Below, one piece after another: positions 1 to 10,633 of a stretch of 64,000 nt of DNA. Position 1 is the first letter of the stretch. Each line of letters starts with the position of its first letter. The DNA lies in contig CM033106.1 of assembly GCA_019321725.1 (NCBI GenBank), forward strand, positions 19,256,551 to 19,320,550, written 5' to 3'. The position numbers were made by a program, and so were the translations under genes. The DNA comes from Paulownia fortunei. Lineage: Eukaryota > Streptophyta > Magnoliopsida > Lamiales > Paulowniaceae. Below the pieces are notes generated by a model. It was not told where the DNA came from. It saw nothing but the letters and a program-made list of their open reading frames with translations, and did no database searches.

Positions 1-1135
1 GAATCCCTGCTTGTGAATTCAAACTCTTTTTATCTAACCAAGTTTGCTAGTGAAGTGTTAATAACAAGTGTTTAGAATAATTAAACTTAATCAAAGAGCG
101 ATGAAACCTTTTTGATGGAAAATAACTTCTACATGAAAGAACAAAACCAGAGAATAAAGAGAAAGAATAAGGGGGCCAATTTTTGCTTGTGCATGAGTGT
201 GTAAATTTAAGCCCCCTCATGGTGCATCTATATACACCATGTGATCTTGACCTAATCCTATTTGGTCTCATCGTCCTTCCTTATTTATCTCTCTCTTATT
301 CCTTTCTCTCTCCAAGACAAAAATCCTTTCCATCTTTAGTTAGGAGTCCTTTTATATTCTAATTAAGACTCCTAATGGGCCTCTAACCCCTTGGGTTTGG
401 ACTCTAATTAATTTATCAAAGTCCAATTAATTAATCTATATAATTTAGTCAAGCCTAATTTAATTAATTGATCCAATTAATTAATTAATTAATTCCATAA
501 AAGCTACCTAATATAATTAAGCCTAGTTAAAATAAAGGCTACCTAATCTTGTTAAGCCTATTTAATTAATTGATCCAATAAATTAATTAATTCACTTGCA
601 AGATGAATTAATTTAACTACTTAAATTAATTCTAGCTTAAGTTATTTAATCTCCATTAATTAATTTAATCCAACCCTTAGATCAAGATACTAGACTAGAA
701 GTGGATCATCTTTATTTGTGTATGATTCTTTAGGTTCACAACTAAGCTAGCAATGAGCTTACTACTTTTGCAACTTATGAATATAATGATATACTAATTA
801 ATTAATTAATTAATTAATTTGCTTGAAATTAACTCTTTAATTCTAAGAACCTCACAACTCAAGGAAAGCACCTAGTAGTGCATCTTAACTACCTAGTCTT
901 AGGTGAAAGCAAGCAAACTTATCTCGGTAATGAGTATCATGAAAATACGATCCTTCCACCAACTAATATCTTTATTAAGTCTAAGACATGGATTATTAGT
1001 TGAAACCCTATTTTGACTTAATAACTAGGATTCCATTTCAAGTCACGTTCATTCTTTGATGAATCATTAGAAAACCCTACATCTAATATTATTGTTGCCT
1101 TAACAAGGTCTTCGAAATCAAGGACTATGAAAATA
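1..1135 (-). mobile_element. partial LTR (family LTR-B), 3' side of copia-1
   Basis: AT-rich DNA with many TTAATTAA-like runs. From about 650 to 1130 it matches, in the same orientation, the LTR-B copy at 62209-64000. Shared landmarks are the block around 'ctaggctagaaatgg' / 'ctagactagaagtgg', the 'ccttaggttcac' / 'ctttaggttcac' block, and the stretch on naming the previous month-like run 'aaaccctacatctaat' / 'aaccccacgtctaat'. It lies directly left of minus-strand copia RNase H sequence, where the 3' LTR of a minus-strand element belongs. Both the window edge and an internal truncation near 1135 leave it incomplete. The assignment as the LTR of copia-1 is inferred from position and from the repeat family. 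Confidence 0.6.
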
Positions 1136-2700
1136 TGCTTGGTACTTTGATGAGATTTTGACTCATTTTCTTGCGCAACAACCCTTTTATTTTCATAGTA
1201 GACCATTACTAGATCAACACCAGATGGAGCTATACCATCCTCTTAACAAAGTTTTGCATCCAAACACCTCTTTCATTACATCACGTGCAACATGTATTCA
1301 ACCTCGGTGGTGGAATCCACAATTGTTTCATGCTTGAAACTCTTCTAGCTAATTACCCCACCATTTAGGGTGAATACAAATTCAGACACATACTTCAAAT
1401 CATCTACATCAGATAGAAAATTAGAATCGGTGAATCCTTCTAGCTTCAGCTCTCCATTATCATAAACCAAGAAGACATCCTTAGTCCTTTGTAAGTACAT
1501 AAGGACTGTCTTTAAGGCCTTCTAGTGCTTCTTGCTTGATTGGACTGATATCTACTCTTGACACCTAGAGCATATGCGGCATCAGGTAGCGTGCATTGCA
1601 TAGCATACATAATGTTTCCAATGGTGAATGCATATGGTATGCAAGTCATTCTTTCTTTTTCCTCTTGAGTCTTTAGGACATAGACTTTGAAAGAGATATC
1701 CCATAACTCATGGGTGAGAAAATCCCCTTTTCAACTCTTCTATGCAAAACCTCTTTAGTATTTTTGTCTATGTATATAGAATAGGATAGTCCGATTATCC
1801 ACTTAGATCTATCTCTATAAATCTTAATCCCCCAACAATAGGATGCTTCTCCTAAATCCTTCATGAAGAGCAGTAGACAAATAAATTATCGTTCCTGCAA
1901 TATTTCTATATCATTCCCAATGAGTAGGATATCATCAAGGTAAAGCACAAACAAAAGTCAATTACAAATAGGGTTCATTAGGAATATTGAGAAAATCAAA
2001 AAATTTGAATGCCTTATCGAATTGGAGGTTCCAGCTTTGGAAAGCTTGTTTGAGTCCACAAATACACCTCTAGAGTTTGCAAACCTTTTGCTCACTCCCA
2101 CTGGATACAAAGCCTTTTGACTGCCACATATAGATCTTTTTCTCAATATTCTTATTGAAGAAGTCGGTCTTCACATCCATTTTTCATATCACATAGACAT
2201 AATATGTTGATATAGCAAGCAATACCCAAATGGATTTCAATATCTCCAATGGTGAGATGGTTTTTTCATTATCAATACCTTGTCTTTGACTATAACCTTT
2301 CACATCTAGTCATGCTTTATAGGTCACCACCTTTCTACTACTCCAAGCTTCCTCTTGTAGACCTATTTGTAGCCAATAGGTATAATACCTTACGGTCTAT
2401 CCACCAAGATTCATACCATGTTGAGGACATTGAGTCCATCTCAACTTGTATGGCCTCTTTCTATCTTACCGAGTTAATATCAGATATCGCTTCTCCATAA
2501 TCTATTGGATCACTATATAAAGAATGCTTCTCCTTGTTGTTCTCCAATAAAAGGCCATACATTTCAGATGGCCTTGAGATCCTTTTTGCATCTTCTTGGA
2601 GGCTGTGTGATAAAAGTGTTAACTGTTGCTAGTTTTGGCAATACTATCTCTTATGGGATGCTTTGTAGTTCTTGAATTTCTTGAAGTTATATGACCTCGC
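1136..2700 (-). pseudogene. copia-1 reverse transcriptase / RNase H relic
   Basis: Minus-strand translation in changing frames gives Ty1/copia reverse transcriptase and RNase H segments. The clearest are an RT piece with SIYGLKQA-like sequence (CICGLKQAF, about 2010-2060), the active-site block YLDDILLIGND (about 1925-1950), the downstream MKDLGEASYCWGIKIYRDRSK (1800-1864), and an RNase H end resembling TIVDSTTEVEY (about 1290-1330). The real polypeptide is split by several stops and frame changes, so no open frame exceeds about 65 codons. In a working copia element these domains copy the genomic RNA into cDNA and remove the RNA strand. The RNase H is truncated where the LTR begins. The plus-strand frame at 2249-2500 is an antisense shadow. 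Confidence 0.8.
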
Positions 2701-2893
2701 CATTTCTATTTAATAGAAACTCCTTCTTAAGGAAGCTAGGAAACAAACACCTTTTGTTTAGAGGGGTTATAGAAATAGTATCTAATAGATTTCTTTGAAT
2801 ACCCCACAAACTTACATAAGAAAGATCTAGCATCCCACTTATCTCTCACTAGTTATTTCACATAAGGAAGGTAACCCCATACCCTAAGGTGTT

Positions 2894-3904
2894 TTATGAA
2901 GGAGTCTTGCCACCCAACATCTCATATGGTGTTTTGGGCACCAACTTAGTTGGCACTCTGTTTAATAGAAATGCCACCATTTCTAGAGCATAGCCTACAA
3001 ACGAAAGAAGAATCCTAATGAAACTCATCATGGAACAAACTATGTCTAATAGGTTCCTACACTCAATAACCCCATTCAACTATGGAGATGTAGGCGGAGT
3101 TCACTACGAGAGAATCTCATTCTCTCTTTGATAATCAAAAAACTCAAAGCCTACTACACACTTACCTCGATCAGATTGAAGAGTCTTAATACTTCACCGA
3201 ACTCATTTCTTCATTTCATGCCTAAAGTCCTTAAACCTTCCAGAAGCTTTACACTTGTATCTTAAAAGATACACATACCCATACCAAGGGTAATCATTGG
3301 TAAAGGTAATGAAATAATGATAGTTTCCTCGAATACTAACACTTAGTGGCCCACATGCATTCGTATGGATCAAATCCAAAAGATTTGCAGTATGATCCAT
3401 TTATCTAAGAAATAGCAACTTGGTCATCTTTCTCTTTAGATAAAATTCACAAGTAGGCATTTTTTGTGAGTCCATAATGTCAAGCAAGTCTACCATCTTG
3501 TTGATTCTCTTCTTAGAGATATGACCTAGTCCAGCAGACCACAAGTATGTGAAATAATGATAATCTAATTTTTTTGTTACTTTGTTGAATGTGCATGATG
3601 GGATTTTGGAGTTGAACAATATTTAAATTTTTTGTCAATATTTCAACATAAACCAAATAGGAATTATAATATATAGAAAACTTCCATCGTTTATCATAAA
3701 AAAGTAACCCTCTTTATCCAAAATAGGAATAAAGATAATGTTCTTTATTAGTTCAGGAAAATAAAGACATGAATTTAAAACTATTTTACTACCATCTTCT
3801 AATGCTAAATAGATAATTCCTATGGCTAATGCAGCAACCATTGCTCTATTCTCAAGCCTTAGGATCCATTCACCTTTACTCAACTCCCTACTTCTTGTCA
3901 TCAC
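2894..3904 (-). pseudogene. copia-1 protease / GAG-pre-integrase / integrase relic
   Basis: Three minus-strand frames carry consecutive copia domains. At 3635-3904 lies a protease to GAG-pre-integrase stretch (SRELSKGEWILRLEN, LNSCLYFPELIKNIIFI). At 3203-3619 lies the integrase N-terminal zinc region and core start (LLDLIHTNACGPLSVSIRG, YHYFITFTNDYPWYGYVYL, in which the usual TDDYSRYGYVYL is altered). At 2894-3079 lies the integrase C-terminal part (ALEMVAFLLNRVPTK, KTPYEMLGGKTPS). The protein parts align well with the copia-2 fragment at 13480-14240, so both come from one family. Stops and frame changes separate the pieces, and the catalytic core is not continuous. It is a decayed pseudogene. 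Confidence 0.8.
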
Positions 3905-4012
3905 CTGCGAATCATTGCATCGATGAGCAATAGCTGGTATCTAATACCCAAGAAATATTATTGACCAAAAGATTAACTTCAACAATGAACAGACCATAAC
4001 TCTTCTGGTGAC

Positions 4013-4753
4013 TTAAAGGTACTCTTTACAATTCTTTTTCCAATACCCCAGCTTGCTATGGTAATGACATTTGTTCTCAGCCTTAAAACCCTTCTTTACT
4101 CCACTGGAGGCTTTCAAGCTCTTGACCTTAATAGAAGAACCCTTCTTCTTCCCTTTTTTCGACCTTTTGATCTTAGATTGGGATGAAAAGCCAAAGAGCA
4201 AGACAGGATTCCCCTTTTTCATGGTGGATTCTATAATCTTCAACATTAACCACCTTAGTAAGGCTAGTCTCTATCTTATACATATTGAAGTTTAACATAA
4301 AGGTGTCAAATGAGGGTTGGGGAGACTACAAGATAAGATCCACATAGAGTTCATTATCTATAATGACTCTAAGAGACTCGAGCCTTTCAATCAAGGCTAC
4401 TTTCTTTAGTCCATGGTCTTAGACTGAAGAGCCTTCCATCATACAACATAAAAAAAGCTCTTTCGAGACTTAATATCTTGCCTACCTTATATGTTCCCCA
4501 TACACTTGTTCAGATGAAGGTGAATATTGTGCTAGATGCTCATTTTGTCTTTGCAATGCATTTGACATAGATGCTTACCTATAGTATTGAGCTTGTAGAT
4601 CATCGTCAACTTGCTTGCGATGTTCCACAAGCTCTTCCTCAGTGGCTTCCATTGGCAGTGTTGACAATGGCCTAACATTGAGGACATAATCCCTCTTTTT
4701 GGACTAGAGAACAATCTAAAGTTCATTAGCCAGTCAAAATAGTTAGGACCCAT
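4013..4753 (-). pseudogene. copia-1 gag relic with degenerate zinc knuckle
   Basis: Two minus-strand pieces represent gag. The N-terminal part (4532-4753) begins near MGPNYFDWLMNFRLF, a worn form of the copia gag opening seen better at copia-2 (NYVDWLRNL region near 15010-15050). The C-terminal part (4013-4246) is Lys/Ser-rich and ends in CHYHSKLGYWKKNC, a CCHC knuckle in which the second Cys is His and the usual His is Tyr, so it should not bind zinc normally. Gag would form the particle core. The piece between them is out of frame. Sequence right of 4760 remains alignable with the region right of copia-2 gag for about 150 bp, which suggests shared 5' untranslated or LTR sequence. Confidence 0.75.
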
Positions 4754-4760
4754 GAATTTG

Positions 4761-5640
4761 ATGATGTCAATAATGGGTTAAAGTTAATTTTTGTCCATTT
4801 GTAAACAAAATATCTATAAAAATGAGGTAGAAAATAAGCATTCGTTCAATAATTTATTCATTTGTAAAAGTTTTTGAATTATAAAGGTCTCCTACAATTT
4901 TAAGTGACTAAAGTCTTTCTCTCTGGAGTTATTCACGTGATCACTCCAATGAACAATTATTGAGGTGATCACTCCGATTAACAATCATTGAGGTGATCAC
5001 TTTGATTAACAACACCTTTAAGGTCAATGGTCAAAAATTGAAATACATTTTGGGAGGTGGCGTTGCTCGGCACATGTCCACCATTTCTTTTATCGACTCT
5101 TAATAAAGGCTCCACAGTCAAGCTATAATAACTTTAAGTTAGAACTATTTCTATCACCCACTTTATTTGCTTTATTTTTGTTTTATCTTCATTTTTGTTG
5201 CTATTGCCCGTGTTATCTTATCTGCCCCCTTCTTGTGTATAAATTATCTTCTCTTTGGTGGTGTGTGGATTCTCATTAGACTCCAAAAGATGCATGCTCA
5301 TTGATGTACATCTACTTAAAAAGGGAGTTCCTCATCCCCCCCCTCCTCTCTTATGCTACTTATTGCTTTAAACATTAAGGATAATGTTTGATTTATTCTT
5401 TTTGAAAATTGAGCCAATTTTTTCAAATTTTATTGATGAATAGTATGTGAATTACATATCTTGTGTGATGAAATTCTAAGAGCAAGCACATTTTTGTTGA
5501 AAAACTTGAGTAGGTTCATGTTTGAGATTGATTGGTTTATCTTAATGATGGATGGCCTATGATGAAACTCAATTGATATTGTATAAAGTCCAAAGTAAAG
5601 AAAGATTGCTAAGCTTGTAACATGGCAATTCTTGTATGTA
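4761..5640. other. stretch without a gene, copia-1 5' flank
   Basis: No coding signal. The left 150 bp match the flank of copia-2 gag (15040-15220), so this is probably the 5' untranslated or LTR part of copia-1. The rest contains the 28-bp tandem repeat and ordinary AT-rich sequence. I cannot place the element's right boundary. Confidence 0.5.
4937..5016. repeat. 28-bp tandem repeat, three copies
   Basis: Units begin gtgatcactcc and end attgag at 4937-4964, 4965-4992 and 4993-5016 (the last one partial). Units 1 and 2 differ at few positions, and the third has diverged. Each unit carries the palindrome TGATCA. The repeat lies just outside the copia-1 gag, in presumed untranslated or LTR sequence. 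Confidence 0.85.
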
Positions 5641-7440
5641 GTTGATAGGGCTCATAATGTGTGACATTTTTGACACCTCTGTAAGCATAATTGCACATGT
5701 TTTTGCCTTCTAATTGATATAATTGTACCTTATATTGTGATAATTGTGTGTAGGACTAAAAATGAGGAATGGAGTCAAAACATGGTGAAAAAGGCTAAGT
5801 TTGTAGAAAAATGATCTCGTGTCACGACACTAAGGAAGTGATGTCACGGTGCCAAAAAGAAAAAATGGACAGTAGCTGAAGATTGTTTGGCGCCACGACA
5901 CCCCCCAAAGTGGTGTTGCGATGCCTGAAAGACGAGACCTCACTCCACGATACCCTCCGCGATCGCGCTGTGGTGTAAGGGTAAAAAATAGGTAGTGAAC
6001 AGCAATTTGTGAAGCACAATGACACCCCTCAAGCCATGACACGACTCTTGAAGAATAGGGTGCTTGGAGTCACAACGTGAGTGGTCTAGAGTTGAAAAAA
6101 AAATATCTACGCATTTGGAGGGATAAGTGGCAATCTAAGTCATATAATGTAATCTTTCTTGTTATACACCACTACACTCTTAGACACCATGTGACACTCT
6201 ATTTGGTATATTATACATACATAATTACATCACACAAATGAGAGATACATATATGCTTACATATAATTTCTTGAACAACACACAATATACACATCATTCA
6301 AAGCAAAATTTTCATCACCTATAAACACTCTACACTTAAATTCTTACACACATTTCCTCTCCACCCAAAACATATATTTCTCCATATTTCTTCATACACT
6401 ACACCAAGAACACACAGACCTATTAACATGGAGCTTGGGATTTGAAGACAAGAAGAGGATGAGCTTCATTGGGTATTGAAAACTTTGAAGAAAAAGTGAA
6501 AAATTAATTAGTGGTTGTAATCTTCAACTTTAATTTATTTTTTCATGTTGTAAGCTTCATTTTGTTTAGTTTTATTTTTTTCAAGGTTTGGAAAGCCATT
6601 TCTATGGAGTTACGAGTTGATGTTTGTATTAAGATTGGAATGTTATTTTTATTGTGATAAGTGTATGCTATTTTCTAATGTTTCTTGAGACTTGACCAAT
6701 TAAAGTTGATTTTAATTATTGCAATTAAGATCGAATGGTGAGATGTCACAATAGATCGGGTAGTATATGCTACAGGCCAACCCCTATCGAGATATAGGCG
6801 ATAGTTATAGGTGTAAAAATCGAAGGCTAGTGGAATTCACAAAGCTTAAGGCACTCTTAGTAGAATGGCCTGTAGTTAGAGATGGCGTTGGTGGCCTACT
6901 AGAGGAATATTTGGTCCGACTCAAGAGAGAGCACAAATTACATTAAAAAGTTCTATCGTCACATAAACCACATCATTCCTAATCACAATTAAGCTTGGTT
7001 CATAACAACATAGGATGGCTAACTAATACGTTATCTCTCTTTAGTATTGAATTCAATCCATCAATATCTTTGGGTTTTAGTTACTTCTATTAAATTTGGT
7101 AGTTGTTGCATCTTAATTCAATCACTACTATAATCGTTCAGTTAAATATAGTATAGGTAATATATATTTGATACTCACATATACACTTCCTACGGATACT
7201 CTACTCTACTCACTCACTATTACTTATTGACACCGTGAACTTGCAGTTTGTTACCACCTATTTTGGGGGCCATCGTCATTACCTAAGAGTGTATTTTGTG
7301 TGATATTAAAGTTGATTATCTAGTTGTACTTTGATGATTTTATTTGCTTTTTTTTATTTCATTGCATTTATTTCTATTTTCTTTGTTTTATTATCTCTGT
7401 TCAATCTACTTTAAGAGTTCTTGTTTTTCATTGTAGGTGT
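5641..7440 (+). mobile_element. probable 5' LTR and leader of Athila-1 relic
   Basis: Non-coding sequence immediately upstream of a Ty3 gag relic on the plus strand. Near 7262-7285 'tttgggggccatcgtcattacc' looks like a worn version of the Athila-type primer-binding region, which in intact elements is complementary to a tRNA-Asp 3' end and reads TGGCGCCGTTGCCGGGGA. That would put the LTR end near 7260. Between 5815 and 6060 a motif of the type 'cacgacac' or 'tgacacc' recurs at least five times, which is common in LTR/leader regions of these elements. The left LTR boundary is not determined. The two overlapping minus-strand frames at 5822-6042 are chance. Confidence 0.45.
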
Positions 7441-7689
7441 TGTTGATGCATGACCCGATCATGTACATGGGATCTTGAGCCATATGACCTAAAAATGGAG
7501 ATAATTTTTTAGTTGTTGATAAGAGAAAAGGAAAATGAAAGAATGGCCAAGAACAAGAGAGATGTCAAGAATAGATCACTACTAGACTATGATAAGCCTT
7601 CGGTCAACAGGACCAATTCAAGTATTAAGAGGCTGGCAATACAAGAAAACACTTTTAAGTTTAAACTGATGATCATTTAAATGATACAA

Positions 7690-8507
7690 ACTTCGGTGTA
7701 ATATGGTAGTTTGTCTAGTTTTGACCCCAATGCCCACATGGCAAACTTCTTCAAGATTTTTGACACTTTTAAAAATAATAGAGTGATCGATGATGCTATT
7801 AGGCTGAGATTGTTTATATTTTCTTTGAGGAACAAAGCCAATAGTTGGCTTAAATCATTGCCTACTGGGTTAATTACTATATGGAGGCCATGGCACAAGC
7901 ATTCCTTGCCAAGTACTTTCCACCTTCCAAAACTGCCAAAATGAATAATAGCATAACTACATTTGTGTAATTTGATTCGGAGTCCTTGTATAAAGATTGG
8001 AAGAAATTCAAGGATTTGTTGAAAAGTTGCCCACACTATAGTTTGCCCACATAGCTTTAAGGCAAACATTATAAATGGCCTATCACCCGCCAATCACTTC
8101 ATGATAGATGCAGCGGCAGGAGGCACAATCAATAAGGAAAACTCTGAAGGAGGCATACAAGTTGTTAGAGAAAATTGCATCTAATAGTTACAAAATGGAA
8201 AATGGATAAATGTTTGGGAAAAAGGGCAGCGGGAGTACATAACGTTAACATATACTCCACTTTTTCAACTCAAATCAAAGTATTGATCATGAAGATTTAT
8301 AACATGAAAGCTTCGGTGATGAAAGTGCAAATCGTCGCATGTGAGTTGTGTGGAAGTGGACATTATAACAATAAATGCCAAGTGGGGAACCCATTTTCAT
8401 TCTCATCCGAGCATGCCAATTATGTTGGGAGTTTCAATAGGCAAGTAAACAATCCCTATTCCCAAACATATAATCCCAGATGGATAAATCATCCAAATTT
8501 TGCATAG
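7690..8507 (+). pseudogene. Athila-1 gag relic
   Basis: The plus-strand frame at 7711-7944 has the Ty3 gag (retrotrans_gag) core: DPNAHMANFFKIFDTFKNN, AIRLRLFIFSLRNKANSWL and SLPTG, after which a frame change breaks it. A second frame (8175-8507) contains a zinc knuckle CELCGSGHYNNKC (8338-8380) followed by Gln/Asn/Pro-rich sequence, as in the region before the protease of Athila/Tat elements. Intact elements use gag to package RNA. Here several indels and stops separate the pieces, so no full protein can be made. The similarity to the minus-strand element at 58905-62208 in domain style supports the same lineage. Confidence 0.75.
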
Positions 8508-8704
8508 AGAAGTCAAGGTAGCCAAAGCACCTCTCAAGCCAATCAAAATAAGGCAAGACCTCTAACACCTGATTACCCAGCCCAAGAGAAGAATTGAAAT
8601 TTGGAAGAGACTCCGGCCAAGTTTATTGCTAATACGAAGTAAGATCCCAAAGCAATGAGGCAACCTTACAGAATTTAGAAACTCAAGTAAGTTAAATTGC
8701 AAGT

Positions 8705-9670
8705 ATGGTCTCGGGGCATGCTCAAGGGACATTGCCCAGTGACACAGACAAAAATCCTAAAGAGTATATTAGGGATCACCTTAAGGAGTGGAAAAAAGGT
8801 AGACTTGAAGGTGAAGAAAGTAGAATCTCAAGAAGAGGATCCAAACCAATCATCCTTAATGAAAGGATAAGTATTCCTCCCCCTTTTCCCATGGCATTGA
8901 AAAAGCAAACGTTTGATATGCAAGTTTCAAAATTTCTTAAAGTTTTTAAAAAATTGCATTCCTCCCCCATTTGCCAATGCATTCCTTCAAATGCTGAGCT
9001 ATACTAAATTCTTGAAAAAAATCTTGTCAAATAAAAGAAAATTAGAGGAACATGAGATGGTAAATTTGACCGAGGAGTGCTCTATGATTGTTCAAAACAA
9101 GATTCCTCCTAAGCTTAAGGACATTGGGAGTTTCTTTATCCCTTACACTATTGCTCCAATTTCTCTTTCTAGAGTTTTATATGATTTGGGTGCTAGTATT
9201 AATCTCATGCCTATGACTATTTTTAGGAAAGTTGGACTTGGAAAGCCATAACTCGTAATGGTATCTTTGCAACTTGTCAATTGGTCCATCAAGTATCCTA
9301 GAGGCATCATTGAATATGTACTTGTTAAGGTAGACAAATTAATATTTTTGGTTGACTTTATTATTTTGGACATGGAATAGGATGTGGACATACCTCTAAT
9401 TAGGGAGGTTAATACCTAGAGTAGGAGATGATCAATTTTTTTTTAATGTGTTCAAAGCCATGAAGCATTTAGATGATGAGCATAGATGTTACAAAATTGA
9501 TGCATTTGACTCTTTGGCTATTGAATTCTTGCATGAGAAATGGTTCAAAGACGAGTTAGAGATGTGTTTAGTTCTTGTTAAGGAAGAGAAGGAGGAGGAT
9601 GAAGGGATACATGTTGTTTTGGCAAGTTTGAAGGCCAACCCTCCTTACAAGAAGAGCATTCAACAATGAT
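8705..9670 (+). pseudogene. Athila-1 protease region relic
   Basis: The frame at 8913-9251 contains the aspartic-protease site LYDLGASINLMPMTIFRKVGL, matching LDLGASVNLLPFSVYEQLGF in the second Athila copy (61650-61701). In this lineage DLGA takes the place of DSGA. Upstream (8705-9007) is the linker with PPPFPMALKKQ, typical of sequence before the protease. Downstream (9448-9669) continues as an acidic, Glu-rich spacer (LVLVKEEKEEDEGIHVV). Breaks occur between all three pieces. The role in an intact element is polyprotein cleavage. This copy is not functional. Confidence 0.75.
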
Positions 9671-10029
9671 TTAAAGTATTGGAGAGGCCTCCCTATACAC
9701 AACAAATGTTAACCATTGAGGAGCCTCATATCGTTGAACTTAAGCCCTTTCTCCCTCATTTGAAGTATTCTTATCTTGATGAGTTAAATTCTTTGCCAAT
9801 AATTATTTCTTCTTTCTTGACAGGTGAGATGGAATAAAAGCTCCAAAGAGTCCTTAAGTAGCATAAGAGAGCCTTCGGATAGAATATAGATGACATTAAG
9901 AAAATTAGCCCCTCAATTTATATGCACAAAATCTTAATGGAGTAGAGCTATAAGCCTATGGTGCAGCCACAAAGGAGACTAAATCCAATGATGTAATAGG
10001 TAGTAAAGGCCAAAACCAACAAAATCCTT

Positions 10030-10528
10030 GACGTAGGTAATATCTATCCCATTTCTGATAGTACGTGGGTGAGTCCCATACAATATGTGCCTAAAAAGAG
10101 AGGTATGAACGTTGTTCATAATGATCAAAATGAATTGATACCATCTAGGATAGTCACAGGGTAGAGAGTGCGCATGGATTATAGGAGATTAAATGATGCT
10201 ACTAGAAAAGACTAGTTTTCCCTTTCTTTTATTGATCAAATATTAGAGAGGTTTACGGGTTTTGAATGTAATGCTTTCTTGATGGATATTCCAGCTACAA
10301 CCAAATTTCAATAGCTCTCGAGGATCAAGAGAAAACCACTTTTACTTGTCCTTATGGTATATTTACATTTAGAAGAATGTTATTTGGTTTGTGTAATGCA
10401 GCCACTACATTTTAAAGATGTATGATAGCTATTTTTCATGATATGGTTGAAACTTTTCTTGATATTTTTATGGATGATTTTTTAGTCTTTAGGATTTTAT
10501 TTGATGCTTGCTATCTAATCATGATTTT
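10030..10528 (+). pseudogene. Athila-1 reverse transcriptase relic, cut at 10528
   Basis: Plus-strand translation gives worn Athila RT blocks in order: YVPKKRGMNVVHNDQNELIP, RVRMDYRRLNDATRKD, FSLSFIDQILERF, then in a shifted frame a TFTYPFG-like stretch and a FMDD-like site near 10470-10480 (DIFMDDFLV). In-frame stops occur (for example directly after the IVTG block near 10165). The coding sequence stops abruptly where an LTR-B end begins (TGTTGGGTTCGCG at 10529), so the RNase H and integrase part is missing or displaced. It matches the RT of the minus-strand Athila copy at 60259-60790. Confidence 0.75.
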
Positions 10529-10633
10529 GTTGGGTTCGCGTGATCTCGGAATATACGCAGTGGAAAATTAAAAGATTTAAAAAATCATACAATAACAGTT
10601 ATAGCAATACAGCGGATCTTATGTAATTTCTAT
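10529..10633 (-). mobile_element. LTR-B terminal fragment (copia-2 3' LTR end)
   Basis: Begins TGTTGGGTTCGCGTGATC, the same end as the LTR-B at 62209 (TGTTGGGTTCGCGCGATC), and shares the following 'atatacgcag' block. In both places this end interrupts an Athila relic. It is cut after 105 bp by the solo LTR at 10634. Because a minus-strand copia fragment (copia-2) resumes to the right, I infer that it is the outer end of copia-2's 3' LTR. Confidence 0.65.

Noticed and set aside
2249..2500. 83-codon plus-strand frame
   Set aside because: Lies antisense to the copia-1 reverse transcriptase region and has no family features.
4937..5016. CRISPR-like array
   Set aside because: Units are directly adjacent without spacers and the sequence is plant nuclear DNA.
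5822..6042. Two overlapping minus-strand frames of 67 and 70 codons
   Set aside because: Overlap the GC-richer repeated-motif region of the Athila-1 leader. Chance open frames.
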